Origin: Kribbella pratensis
Lineage (GTDB): Bacteria; Actinomycetota; Actinomycetes; Propionibacteriales; Kribbellaceae
Length of the DNA: 64,000 nt
Reading direction: 5' to 3'
NCBI RefSeq assembly: GCF_004365355.1
Contig: NZ_SODP01000003.1
Coordinates: 1,178,001-1,242,000 of the forward strand
In this document: positions 24,521 through 32,313 of the stretch, one piece after another
Layout of the letters: every line of letters starts with the position of its first letter
Numbering within the stretch: position 1 is the first letter of the stretch
Position numbers and translations under genes: made by a program
The notes under the pieces: model-generated
The model's database searches: none
What the model was told of the DNA's origin: nothing
The model's input: only the letters and a program-made list of their open reading frames with translations

Positions 24521-25368
24521 TTCTTCGGCTCAACCCCGAACCACTTCTTGTAGATCTCGTTGTACTTGCCGTCGGACTTCGCCTTGGTCAGCAGCTCGTT
24601 GAACTTCGACACCAGCTTCGGGCCGCTGCCGTCCTTGAGCGCGCCGAAGCCGTACTGCTCACCGGTGTTGAACTCGGCGACCACGGCCATGTCCGGGTTG
24701 TCCTTGACGAAGTCGTACAGCACGCCGTTGTCGTTGATCGCGGCGGCGACCCGGCCGGACTTGACGTTGTTCTCCTGCAGCGCGAGGTCGTTGAACGGGA
24801 TCACCGTGTACCCGTTCGCGGCGGCGTTCTCGTCGGCGTACTTCTTGCCGGTGGTGTCGGCCTGCGCGCCGAGCTTCTTGCCCCGCAGGTCGGCCAGCGA
24901 CGAGATGCCGGAGTCCTTCTTGGCCATCAGCACCTGGGTGGCGTCCATGTACGGGTCGGTGATGCTGATCGCGGCCTGACGCTCCTTGGTGATCGTCATC
25001 GCGCCCATGCCCATGTCGCACTTCTTCGCCTGGAACGCGGCGCCGGACGTCACCTGGGCCCACTCGATGTTCACCACGTCCTGCTTCACGCCGAGGTCGT
25101 CGGCGACCAGGTTGAGCAGGTCCACGTCGAAGCCGACGACGTCGGTGCCGTCCTTGTACTGGAAGGGCTTGTACGGCAGGTGGGTGCAGACGGTGAGCTT
25201 GCCGGGCTTGACCAGCGTGATGCCGGCGGCCTTCGCCTTGTCATCGGAACTGCCGCCTCCGGAGTCGTTGCCACAGGCGGCCAGGGACAGTCCGAGGACG
25301 GCTGTCAGCGCGACAGCTGCTCGAGTCTTGCGGAATCGGAGCTTGGGGAGAGTGGGGACGAAATTCAT
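24517..25368 (-). CDS. Amino-acid-binding lipoprotein (cassette 2)
   Basis: 283-residue family 3 solute-binding lipoprotein. ATG 25368 follows a GAGGAG Shine-Dalgarno at 8 bases; an arginine/lysine signal (LRFRKTRAAVAL) leads to the lipobox LAAC and mature start CGNDSGGG. Ligand domain: LTVCTHLPYKPFQYKDG, VVGFDVDLLNLVADDLG, CDMGMGAMTITKERQAAISI, ADLRGKKLGAQADTTG. A Cys pair (in KLTVC and AKKC) could form a disulfide. Divergent from the malic enzyme gene. Confidence 0.92.
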   Translation of the reverse strand: MNFVPTLPKLRFRKTRAAVALTAVLGLSLAACGNDSGGGSSDDKAKAAGITLVKPGKLTVCTHLPYKPFQYKDGTDVVGFDVDLLNLVADDLGVKQDVVNIEWAQVTSGAAFQAKKCDMGMGAMTITKERQAAISITDPYMDATQVLMAKKDSGISSLADLRGKKLGAQADTTGKKYADENAAANGYTVIPFNDLALQENNVKSGRVAAAINDNGVLYDFVKDNPDMAVVAEFNTGEQYGFGALKDGSGPKLVSKFNELLTKAKSDGKYNEIYKKWFGVEPKK

Positions 25369-25425
25369 CGCGAGTTCTCCTCGACAGGGGTTGTGAATCC
25401 ACGAATCCTGGCACACGAGAGGGCA

Positions 25426-25441
25426 TGTGGGGCCCCTCACA
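25426..25441. promoter_or_regulatory. Crp-like palindrome between the ABC operon and the malic enzyme gene
   Basis: TGTGG-N6-TCACA, 9 of 10 matches to the Crp/GlxR consensus, in a 188-base divergent gap between two genes of carbon and nitrogen supply. Pattern evidence only. Confidence 0.35.
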
Positions 25442-25556
25442 GCAGACCAGTGGCCTGTGTGGTTTACTCGTTGCCCCACGGGTGACCCCCTTTGCACAGC
25501 GCCGTTCGACCGAACGCCCACTCAACTCCGCACGCACTTCCCTGAAGGGTCCCCGC

Positions 25557-26753
25557 ATGGTCGCCCAGCCTTTTTCGCCCGAGATCTCCGATCCGTTCGC
25601 CGGTGATGCTGTCTTCGAACTGCACCGCGGCGGCAAGATCGAGGTGACGTCGTCGATCCACGTCCGCGATGCCGATGATCTGTCCAAGGCGTACACGCCC
25701 GGCGTCGCGCGGGTCTGCACCGCGATCGCCGAGGACCCGTCGCTGGTACGCCGCTACACGTGGAAGTCCAACGTGGTGGCAGTCGTCACCGACGGCACCG
25801 CCGTTCTCGGGCTGGGCGACATCGGTCCGGCCGCGTCGCTGCCGGTGATGGAGGGCAAGGCGTTGCTGTTCAAGGAGTTCGGCGGCGTCGACTCGGTGCC
25901 GATCGCGCTGGACTGCACCGATGTGGACGACTTCGTCGAGACGGTCGCGCGGATGGCGCCGACCTTCGGCGGGATCAACCTCGAGGACATCTCCGCCCCG
26001 CGCTGCTTCGAGATCGAGCGCCGGCTCAAGGAGCGGCTCGACATCCCGGTCTTCCACGACGACCAGCACGGTACGGCGGTCGTCGTACTCGCCGCTCTTC
26101 GTAACGCGCTCCGAGTCACTGGCAAGTCGATCGAGGACATCCGGGTGGTGATCTCCGGCGCCGGTGCGGCCGGGGTGGCCTGTGCGCGCATCCTTCTGCA
26201 GGCCGGCGTCGGCGACCTCGCGGTGGTGGACAGCAAGGGCGTGCTGCACGAGGACCGCGCCGACCTCAACCCGGTGAAGCTGTCGCTGGCCCGCGACACC
26301 AACACCGGCGGCCTGTCCGGCCGGCTGGTCGACGCGCTCGAGGGCGCGGACCTCTTCCTCGGCGTCTCCGGCGGCACCGTGCCGGAGGAGGCGGTAGCGA
26401 AGATGGCCGCAAACGCGATGATCTTCGCGCTGGCGAACCCGAATCCCGAGGTACACCCGGATATCGCTCACCGGCACGCCGCGGTCGTCGCAACCGGCCG
26501 CTCGGACTTCCCGAACCAGATCAACAACGTACTGGCCTTCCCGGGCATCTTCCGCGGGGCCTTCGACGCCAACGCGTCCCGGATCACCGAGGGCATGAAA
26601 CTGGCCGCCGCCGATGCGTTGGCAGGTCTCATCGCGGCCGACGACCTCCGCCCCGACTACATCATCCCCTCGCCGTTCGACCAGCGCGTCGCACCGGCGG
26701 TCGCGTCCGCCGTCGCCGAAGCCGCAGTGAGCGACGGCGTCGCCCGCGGGTGA
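25557..26753 (+). CDS. NAD(P)-dependent malic enzyme
   Basis: Oxidative decarboxylation of malate to pyruvate in the cytoplasm. 398 residues from ATG 25557, the length of the short bacterial class without a phosphotransacetylase tail. Signatures: SKAYTPGVARVC, the metal/substrate segment GGINLEDISAPRCFEIE, FHDDQHGTAVV, Rossmann GAGAAGVACARILL, LFLGVSGG, ALANPNPE and SDFPNQINNVLAFPG. Longer in-frame starts upstream give non-conserved sequence. The coenzyme preference cannot be decided from what I see. Divergent from amino-acid ABC cassette 2. Confidence 0.93.
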   Translation: MVAQPFSPEISDPFAGDAVFELHRGGKIEVTSSIHVRDADDLSKAYTPGVARVCTAIAEDPSLVRRYTWKSNVVAVVTDGTAVLGLGDIGPAASLPVMEGKALLFKEFGGVDSVPIALDCTDVDDFVETVARMAPTFGGINLEDISAPRCFEIERRLKERLDIPVFHDDQHGTAVVVLAALRNALRVTGKSIEDIRVVISGAGAAGVACARILLQAGVGDLAVVDSKGVLHEDRADLNPVKLSLARDTNTGGLSGRLVDALEGADLFLGVSGGTVPEEAVAKMAANAMIFALANPNPEVHPDIAHRHAAVVATGRSDFPNQINNVLAFPGIFRGAFDANASRITEGMKLAAADALAGLIAADDLRPDYIIPSPFDQRVAPAVASAVAEAAVSDGVARG

Positions 26754-26772
26754 ACTCGGTAACTGACTTGGT

Positions 26773-26798
26773 GCGGACCACCGCCTAAGGTGGTCCGC
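26773..26798 (+). promoter_or_regulatory. Operator covering the leaderless promoter of the MDR gene
   Basis: Perfect 10-bp inverted repeat (GCGGACCACC / GGTGGTCCGC) with 6 bases between. It contains the TAAGGT -10 box and touches the ATG, so a bound repressor would block initiation completely; in RNA it cannot form because transcription would start at the ATG. Confidence 0.55.
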
Positions 26799-27767
26799 AT
26801 GCTTGCTGCTTACGCCGCCAAGTTCGACGCCGACAACCCGATCGCCGCGCTGGAGGTCGGGGAGCGACCGGAGCCTGAGGTCCCCGAGGGTTGGGTGACC
26901 ATCGATGTGAAGGCGACGGCGCTCAACCATCACGATCTCTGGTCGTTGAAGGGTGTCGGGCTGGCCGAGCAGAACCTGCCGATGATCCTCGGCTGTGACG
27001 CGGCCGGCGTGGACCCGGACGGGAACGAGGTCGTCGTGCACGCGGTGATCTCGGATCCCGCGTGGAAGGGCGACGAGACGCTCGACCCGAAGCGGTCGCT
27101 GCTGAGCGAGCGGTACCAGGGCACGCTCGCCCAGAAGGTCGCAGTGCCCGCGCGGAACGTCGTGCCGAAGCCGGCCGGGCTGACCTTCGAGCAGGCGGCC
27201 TGCCTGCCGACGGCGTGGCTCACGGCGTACCGGATGTTGTTCACGCAGTCGGGCCTGAAGCCGGGCGACACCGTGCTCGTGCAGGGTGCGGGCGGTGGCG
27301 TGGCGACCTCGCTGATCACGCTGGCGCGGGCCGCGGGGATGCGGGTGTGGGCGACGAGCCGGGACGAGGCGAAGCGGGCCAAGGCGATCGACATCGGTGC
27401 GCACGAGGCGTTCGAGTCCGGCGCGCGGATGCCGGAGCGGGTCGACGCGGTGATGGAGACGGTCGGGCAGGCGACCTGGTCGCACTCGCTCAAGTCGCTC
27501 AAGCAGGGCGGCACGCTGGTGATCTCCGGCGCGACCAGCGGCCAGGCGCCGAAGTCCGCCGAGCTGAACCGGATCTTCTTCCTCCAGCTGCGCGTCCAGG
27601 GCTCCACGATGGGCACCCGCACCGAGCTGGCCGAGCTGCTGCAGTTCATGGCCACCGCCGGGATCTCGCCGCACATCGACTCGATCTTTCCGCTCGCGGA
27701 CGCCCGCGACGGCTTCGCGAAGATGAACGCGGGCGACGTCTTCGGCAAGATCGTCTTTACTGTCTGA
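26799..27767 (+). CDS. Zinc-less MDR oxidoreductase (quinone reductase type)
   Basis: 322-residue NAD(P)H-dependent medium-chain dehydrogenase/reductase. Substrate domain ATALNHHDLWSLKGVG, LPMILGCDAAGVD; cofactor domain VQGAGGGVATSLITLARAAGMRVWATSR with the GxGxxG-like turn. The catalytic zinc ligands Cys-His-Glu and the four structural Cys of alcohol dehydrogenases are not in place, so a quinone or enoyl reductase role is likelier. ATG 26799, with TAAGGT 7 bases upstream and no Shine-Dalgarno. The GNAT gene begins directly after its stop. Confidence 0.88.
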   Translation: MLAAYAAKFDADNPIAALEVGERPEPEVPEGWVTIDVKATALNHHDLWSLKGVGLAEQNLPMILGCDAAGVDPDGNEVVVHAVISDPAWKGDETLDPKRSLLSERYQGTLAQKVAVPARNVVPKPAGLTFEQAACLPTAWLTAYRMLFTQSGLKPGDTVLVQGAGGGVATSLITLARAAGMRVWATSRDEAKRAKAIDIGAHEAFESGARMPERVDAVMETVGQATWSHSLKSLKQGGTLVISGATSGQAPKSAELNRIFFLQLRVQGSTMGTRTELAELLQFMATAGISPHIDSIFPLADARDGFAKMNAGDVFGKIVFTV

Positions 27768-28271
27768 GTGCAACCCGAGATCCGCCCCGTCACGCCCGAG
27801 GACGCCGAGGCCGCGGCCTGGTGTCACCTGCTCTGCTGGCGGGAGGCGTACGCCGGGCTCGTGCCGGCCGACCTGCTCCTGGAGCGTACGTCGAACCTCA
27901 AACGCCGGATCGAGCGCTGGAGCACACCCCTGGGTGAGGGCCGGCGCCGCTGGATCGCTGTGAACCCGGATCCGGACGCGCCGGTCCAGGACCGGGTCGC
28001 CGGTTTCGCCGGGATCGGCCCCGGCCGCGACGAGGACGCGCCGGTGCCGTTCGAACTGGAGGCGATCTACACCCGGCGGGCGTTCTGGAAGACCGGGCTC
28101 GGCACCCGCCTGCTGGATGTTGCCATCGGCAAACAGCCGGCGTTCCTCTGGGTCTTCGAGGGAAACGAGCAGGCGCTCGGCTTCTACCGGCGGCACGGGT
28201 TCGCGCCGGACGGCGTCGGCAAGCACGATCCGTACTTCGATCTGCGTGAGATCCGCCTCGTCCGGAGCTGA
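27768..28271 (+). CDS. GNAT-family N-acetyltransferase
   Basis: 167-residue acetyl-CoA-dependent acetyltransferase. It opens EIRPVTPEDAEAAAWCHLLCWREAYAGLVP, typical of the RimI-like group with WREAYAG, and carries the acetyl-CoA loop AIYTRRAFWKTGLGTRLLD (R/Q-x2-G-x-G/A form) and NEQALGFYRRHGFAPDG. GTG start abuts the stop of the MDR gene (TGAGTG). Substrate unknown. Confidence 0.88.
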   Translation: MQPEIRPVTPEDAEAAAWCHLLCWREAYAGLVPADLLLERTSNLKRRIERWSTPLGEGRRRWIAVNPDPDAPVQDRVAGFAGIGPGRDEDAPVPFELEAIYTRRAFWKTGLGTRLLDVAIGKQPAFLWVFEGNEQALGFYRRHGFAPDGVGKHDPYFDLREIRLVRS

Positions 28272-28367
28272 CGTTTCATGCCGGAAACATGGCCGTCGCA
28301 CCGGGGCAACGCGACGGGTTCAGTCTGTTCCTACCGATCCGCCCGATCGATGAGGAGCGATGAGCCC

Positions 28368-28679
28368 ATGAGGCCTACTTTGACGGTGATCGTTGACCCG
28401 GCAGACCGCTGGATGACGAAGGCCGCGTGCGTCGGACAGGCGCCGTCGTACGACGAGACCGCGACCCAGTGGGAGCAGCGGAAGGCGCAGGCGATCTGCC
28501 TCACCTCCTGCCCGGTGATCGAGGAATGCCGGGAGTGGGCCCGCCGGACGAAGTTCACCGGCACCGCCGCCGGCGAGAAGTTCCTCTACGGCCGCCGCCG
28601 CGGCCGCCCGGGCCCGCAGGAGCGCCGCAACCGGCCCCCGCTGACCGCAGAGGTCATCGGCGAGCAGCAGGCTTCCTGA
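28368..28679 (+). CDS. Divergent WhiB-family protein
   Basis: Roughly 103 residues with four spaced cysteines of a WhiB iron-sulfur domain: KAACVG, then ICLTSCPVIEEC. The middle pair is C-x3-C rather than the usual C-x2-C, and the GVWGG turn of standard WhiB proteins is replaced by GTAAGEKF, followed by a very basic tail GRRRGRPGPQERRNR. These changes put it among the divergent accessory Wbl proteins. ATG 28368 chosen for an AGGAG 10 bases upstream; longer in-frame starts exist at 28350 and 28278. Followed by a large inverted repeat. Confidence 0.75.
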   Translation: MRPTLTVIVDPADRWMTKAACVGQAPSYDETATQWEQRKAQAICLTSCPVIEECREWARRTKFTGTAAGEKFLYGRRRGRPGPQERRNRPPLTAEVIGEQQAS

Positions 28680-28692
28680 CCCACACCGTGAG

Positions 28693-28783
28693 CCCGATTT
28701 GATGGGTCCACCCACCAAATCGGGGGTTTGTGACCCGGAACCGGGGTGAGGAACCCCCGGTTTGGTGGGTCCACCCACGAAAT
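28693..28783. repeat. Nested inverted repeat of about 90 bp
   Basis: Two 23-bp near-palindromes (28698-28720 and 28761-28783) that differ at two positions, each with core GGGTCCACCC, flank a central CGGGGGTT...AACCCCCG repeat and an inner CCCGG-AA-CCGGG. The whole can fold as one cruciform or as three hairpins. It lies between the convergent WhiB and CaCA genes and probably acts as a two-way terminator. Confidence 0.7.
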
Positions 28784-28822
28784 GCGGTTGGGGCGGGCAG
28801 CGGCGGGGTTGGGGGACGGGGG

Positions 28823-30058
28823 TCAGACGTTGACGAGCTCGTCGGCGCGTTCTGCGTCGGCGGGCTTTTCCGTGCGGCGGAACGGTGAGGTGATCGTCCG
28901 CAGGACCTGGTCGCGGTTGTGGATCGCCGCGCCGATGGCCAGCACGAGGTAGACCGCGCTGATCACGTAGCGCCCGGTCTGACCTGGTACGGCGAACTGA
29001 ACCGCGAACAGGCCCAGCAACGTCCAGGCCGCCCAGCGCGGGAAGCGCAGGTTGAGCAGGATCGCGATCCCGAGCAGCGTCTGCGTGGCGGTGAGGAGGA
29101 ACTCCTCGATCTGCCGCCCGTCCATGTGCAGCGCCGCACCGCCGCCACCGATCCCGTAGGCGATCGGGAGGCTGCCGATCAGCAGCGTCCACTGGTTCAC
29201 CTTCGCCGAGATCAGCAGGCCCAGGGCGGCCGCGCCCTTGCCCCGCCAGGCGAACAGGATCGCCACGATGAACTCCGGTGCCTCGGACGCCAGCGGCGCC
29301 AGCCACTGGACCAGCAGGAACTGGTCGATCCCCAGCGCCCGGCCGCCCTGCACGAGTGAGTCCGCGAACGGCTCCGCGGCCGCCAGGATGATCCCGGCCG
29401 AGACCAGGAACATCGCAGTCACGGTGATCCGCCGCTGCAGTTTCGGCAACCCGCCGATCGTCGCGGCCGGGCCGATCAGGTCGGGCTCGTCGTCATGCTC
29501 TGACGTGGCCGCGCGATACAGGTAGTACGCGAAGAAGGCGAGCAGCAGGATCCCCAGCACCAGGTGGATCTGGCCGGTCACCGGGATCACGAACGCGACC
29601 AGGCCGGCAACTGCGAGGAAACCGAGCTCCCGGCGGTACCCGGACTCGAGCACCAGCGCCTTGACGGACTGCCCGCTGCGCCGCGAGGCGACGTACAGGC
29701 TGATCAGCACGACGCTGGACCAGCCGAGGCCGAGGAGCAGCCGGTTCGAGCCGGTCATGTTGGCGGCGGCGTACTGCACGTAGTCCGGGTTCGAGCCGGC
29801 GGTGTGGGCGAAGTACAGATCGACGGCGTACTCCGGCAGGACTGCGATGACCGCCAGGAGTGCGATGGCCAGACCGCCCGAGATGTCCATCTCCGCCGCC
29901 TCGGCCGCCCAGGCCAGGACGAAGGACGCGGCGACCACGGCGAGGCCGAAGATCAGCATCGAGGCCAGTGCCGGGGGATGTGTGCCGGTGAGCCGGAGGG
30001 CGACTGCGGGGATCGCCACCAGGAACAGCAACAGCACAGGGCGGAGTGCTCGGAACAT
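28823..30058 (-). CDS. CaCA-superfamily cation exchanger
   Basis: Integral membrane cation antiporter, 411 residues, about 11 helices in two halves. The alpha repeats are ISGGLAIALLAVIAVLPEYAVD with NMTGSN, and LVQWLAPLASEAPEFIVAILFAW followed by LISAKVNQW; the acidic PE pairs in each (LPE, APE) are the ion-site residues of Ca2+/cation exchangers. The loop between the halves is short and acidic (SEHDDEPD). The gene is divergent from an ArsR sensor with a perfect palindrome between them, which suggests export of a transition metal rather than calcium. Ion unknown. Confidence 0.85.
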   Translation of the reverse strand: MFRALRPVLLLFLVAIPAVALRLTGTHPPALASMLIFGLAVVAASFVLAWAAEAAEMDISGGLAIALLAVIAVLPEYAVDLYFAHTAGSNPDYVQYAAANMTGSNRLLLGLGWSSVVLISLYVASRRSGQSVKALVLESGYRRELGFLAVAGLVAFVIPVTGQIHLVLGILLLAFFAYYLYRAATSEHDDEPDLIGPAATIGGLPKLQRRITVTAMFLVSAGIILAAAEPFADSLVQGGRALGIDQFLLVQWLAPLASEAPEFIVAILFAWRGKGAAALGLLISAKVNQWTLLIGSLPIAYGIGGGGAALHMDGRQIEEFLLTATQTLLGIAILLNLRFPRWAAWTLLGLFAVQFAVPGQTGRYVISAVYLVLAIGAAIHNRDQVLRTITSPFRRTEKPADAERADELVNV

Positions 30059-30081
30059 GGTTCCAGCCTGCCACCGTTTCG

Positions 30082-30105
30082 ATACTTTCGCAATTGCGAA
30101 AGTAT
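30082..30105. promoter_or_regulatory. Perfect 24-bp palindrome, ArsR operator
   Basis: Each half reads ATACTTTCGCAA on its own strand. It lies 23 bases before the exchanger ATG and 67 bases before the ArsR ATG, placed to control both. Size and A/T-rich ends fit the 12-2-12 operators of the SmtB/ArsR family. Confidence 0.75.
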
Positions 30106-30172
30106 GAGACCGTCGTCACGACGGCCCGGCGAGCTGTCCGCAGACCGGTCTACCGGTCACAATGACTGCGCG

Positions 30173-30523
30173 ATGACCAACCCTGAACCGACGAAGGCTC
30201 AGCTCGATTCCGCCGCGGGCACCTTCGCCATGCTCTCCGCACCCGTCCGGCTGCACCTGGTGTCGCTGGCCGCGCAGGGGGAGTACGACGTCGGCACCCT
30301 GGCGGAGCGCGTCGGCGTGAGTATCGCCACCGCGAGCCAGCACCTCGGCAAGCTGCGGCTGGCCGGGATCATCACTGCCCGCCGCGAGGGCCGGCGGCAC
30401 ATCTACACCGTCGACGACCCCCACGTCCTGAACCTCGTCGACCAGATCTTCGAGCACATCGCCCCCGACGGCTCCCTGGCCCCCGATCCACCCCGCCGCA
30501 CCAGGCCGCCGCATACCGACTGA
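30173..30523 (+). CDS. ArsR/SmtB-family metal sensor
   Basis: 116-residue winged-helix repressor. Recognition region is VGVSIATASQHLGKLRLAGI, wing ITARREGRRHIYTVDDP. The C-terminal helix has D-x-H-x10-H (DPHVLNLVDQIFEH), three of the four ligands of the alpha-5 metal site of zinc/cobalt sensors such as SmtB and CzrA; the fourth (usually Glu or His two residues further) is Pro here. There is no CxC alpha-3 site, so arsenic or cadmium sensing is unlikely. Divergent from the CaCA exchanger, which it probably represses. Confidence 0.88.
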   Translation: MTNPEPTKAQLDSAAGTFAMLSAPVRLHLVSLAAQGEYDVGTLAERVGVSIATASQHLGKLRLAGIITARREGRRHIYTVDDPHVLNLVDQIFEHIAPDGSLAPDPPRRTRPPHTD

Positions 30524-30612
30524 CCATCGGGGACTGCGTCACGGGTCGGTAAGGTGCCGGGGGTTTCGCCCGGGTCCGCCGCGTCCTACCTTCAGGGCAG
30601 GGGGAGGTAGCG

Positions 30613-31404
30613 ATGAGGGAAGCCTGGGAGTTGTTGACCGCGGGTCCTGACGATGCCGAGCGCGGGGTGCTGCTGTTACCCGGCGGAGCCAACGCGGCCC
30701 GCTCGTTCGACCTGGTGATGGCGGAGCCGGCGCTGGCCGGTGTTCGTCTGGTGGCCACGACGCTGCCGGGCATGGCGGGTGCCCCGGTCGTGGGTGACGT
30801 GTCCGTTCCGGGCCTGGCACGGCGGGCCGGCGAGTTGGCCAAGCTGCACCGGTGCGACGTGGTCGTCGGCTTCTCGCATGGCGCCACAGTCGCCGTGGAG
30901 ATGCTGCTGGGCGGTCATTTCCACGGCCCGGTCGTGCTCTTGGGTATCAGCCTGACGACCGAGGACGAAGCCGGATTCTTCCGCGCCGTCGTGTCGGCGT
31001 CGCAGAAGGTGGGCAGCTGGCCGATGGCCGTCCTGTTCAAGCTGCTTCCGCTGATGGCCAGGTCTGCCAAGACACCGGGCTCGCACAAGCGGGAGCTGAT
31101 CGAGGACCTCAAGCAGAACAGGGCCGGCGATGCGCTTCGGCTTCTCGGCCCGTACTTCGACTACCTCGCCGCCGACCGTGACTATGCCGCCGAACTGGCC
31201 GCGTCAGGCTCCCCGGTGTGGGTGGTCCACGCCGAGAAGGGGGACGGCAGCCTCAGCGCCGCCGAGCGGGCCACTCTCGAGGCGGCCGCCAACGTGACCG
31301 TGGTGACGATCCCTGGCGCAGTGTTCTTGCTCCCGGACGAGGCACCACAACAGACCGCCGCCCTGGTCGCCGACGCGCTCGCACACGTCAGCTGGACTGG
31401 ATGA
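30613..31404 (+). CDS. Alpha/beta-fold hydrolase, triad incomplete
   Basis: 263-residue alpha/beta fold protein. Oxyanion strand GVLLLPGGANAARSFD and nucleophile elbow GFSHGATVAVEML are present. The usual late His (PGxGHFL) is missing: the corresponding place reads IPGAVFLLPDEAP, so a classical triad is doubtful, though another His may serve. GGGGAGGTAGCG gives a Shine-Dalgarno 5 bases before ATG 30613. Its end overlaps the convergent ATPase gene by 17 bases. Confidence 0.8.
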   Translation: MREAWELLTAGPDDAERGVLLLPGGANAARSFDLVMAEPALAGVRLVATTLPGMAGAPVVGDVSVPGLARRAGELAKLHRCDVVVGFSHGATVAVEMLLGGHFHGPVVLLGISLTTEDEAGFFRAVVSASQKVGSWPMAVLFKLLPLMARSAKTPGSHKRELIEDLKQNRAGDALRLLGPYFDYLAADRDYAAELAASGSPVWVVHAEKGDGSLSAAERATLEAAANVTVVTIPGAVFLLPDEAPQQTAALVADALAHVSWTG

Positions 31405-32122
31405 TGTGCCGCAGGTACCTCTCCGGGGCTTGCAGGTAGGCCTTCCAGTTCTGGACGAGTTTCAGGTCCTCCCACGTCGTACGGCGGATGCCCCAGTCGC
31501 CGACCTCGAGGATCGTCGCGCCGGGGAGGGCGGCGATGACGGGGGAGTGGGTCGCGCACAGCACTTGTGAGCCGCCTTCGGCGAGACGGTTGAGTACGCC
31601 GATCACGGCGAGGCTGCTGGAGAAGGAGAGCGCGGACTCGGGCTCGTCGAGGCAGTAGAACCCCGGCCGGCTGAACCTGTCACTGATGAGGTTGAGGAAG
31701 CTCTCGCCGTGGCTCATCTCGTGGAAGACCGGTTCCGGTGGGCCGGACGGCTTGGGGTTCCGCTCCAGATAGGAGTAGAAGCCGTGCATCGTCTCGGCGC
31801 GGAGGAAGAAGCCGGCCCGCTTCGCGCCGACGCCGCGGGTCAGCAGCAGGTCGTCGGCCAGCGGTGACTCGGTCGCCCGCGTGGTCAGCCGGGCGCCGGT
31901 CGAACCGCCCTCGGGAGACAGGCCGAACGCGACGGCGATGGCCTCGACGAGCGTCGACTTGCCGGCGCCGTTTTCTCCGACCAGGAACGTCACGCCCGGG
32001 TCGAGGTCGAGGCCGTCGGTCAGGAGCTGGTGGACCGCGGGGATGGTGTGCGGCCAGTGTCCGGACGGACGAATGCCCTCCGCCGCGGCAACCCGGCGTA
32101 CGGGATGCGAGGCGAAGGGCAT
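31388..32122 (-). CDS. ABC-like AAA ATPase (single domain)
   Basis: 244-residue soluble ATPase of the RecF/SMC-like AAA_21/AAA_23 type. Walker A LVGENGAGKST, an LSGGQ-like signature MSHGESFLNL, Walker B GFYCLDEPESALS and the H-loop CATHSPVIA are all present, with no coiled coil and no membrane partner. Similar stand-alone proteins are widespread and poorly characterised; some are toxin or nuclease partners, but no partner gene is adjacent here. Confidence 0.85.
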   Translation of the reverse strand: MPFASHPVRRVAAAEGIRPSGHWPHTIPAVHQLLTDGLDLDPGVTFLVGENGAGKSTLVEAIAVAFGLSPEGGSTGARLTTRATESPLADDLLLTRGVGAKRAGFFLRAETMHGFYSYLERNPKPSGPPEPVFHEMSHGESFLNLISDRFSRPGFYCLDEPESALSFSSSLAVIGVLNRLAEGGSQVLCATHSPVIAALPGATILEVGDWGIRRTTWEDLKLVQNWKAYLQAPERYLRHIIQSS

Positions 32123-32135
32123 TCGCTCAGAATAG

Positions 32136-32312
32136 CTACTCGTCTTCGTCGTCCAACCGAGCCAGCCAGGTGGCGAAGCGTTCGATCGGAGTCTCGAACT
32201 CGGGGTTCAGATCGACGAACTCACGTAGCCGTTCGGCCACGAAAGCGAGCGTGACATCCTCCTCGCCACGCCGCTTCTCGAGCTCCTCGATCCCACGGTC
32301 GGTGAAGTACAC
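32136..32312 (-). CDS. DUF6104 small protein behind kgd
   Basis: 58-residue acidic protein starting at GTG 32312 with YFTDRGIEELEKRRGEEDVT and ending TWLARLDDEDE, the DUF6104 pattern. It begins one base after the kgd stop codon (TGA-C-GTG), so it is translationally coupled to 2-oxoglutarate dehydrogenase. This linkage is conserved in actinobacteria and suggests a role with the complex, but no function is known. Confidence 0.85.
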   Translation of the reverse strand: MYFTDRGIEELEKRRGEEDVTLAFVAERLREFVDLNPEFETPIERFATWLARLDDEDE

Positions 32313-32313
32313 G

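Noticed and set aside
25464..28301. A 945-codon minus-strand frame opposite malic enzyme, MDR and GNAT genes
   Set aside because: Same artefact; no motifs and it crosses three real genes and their promoters.
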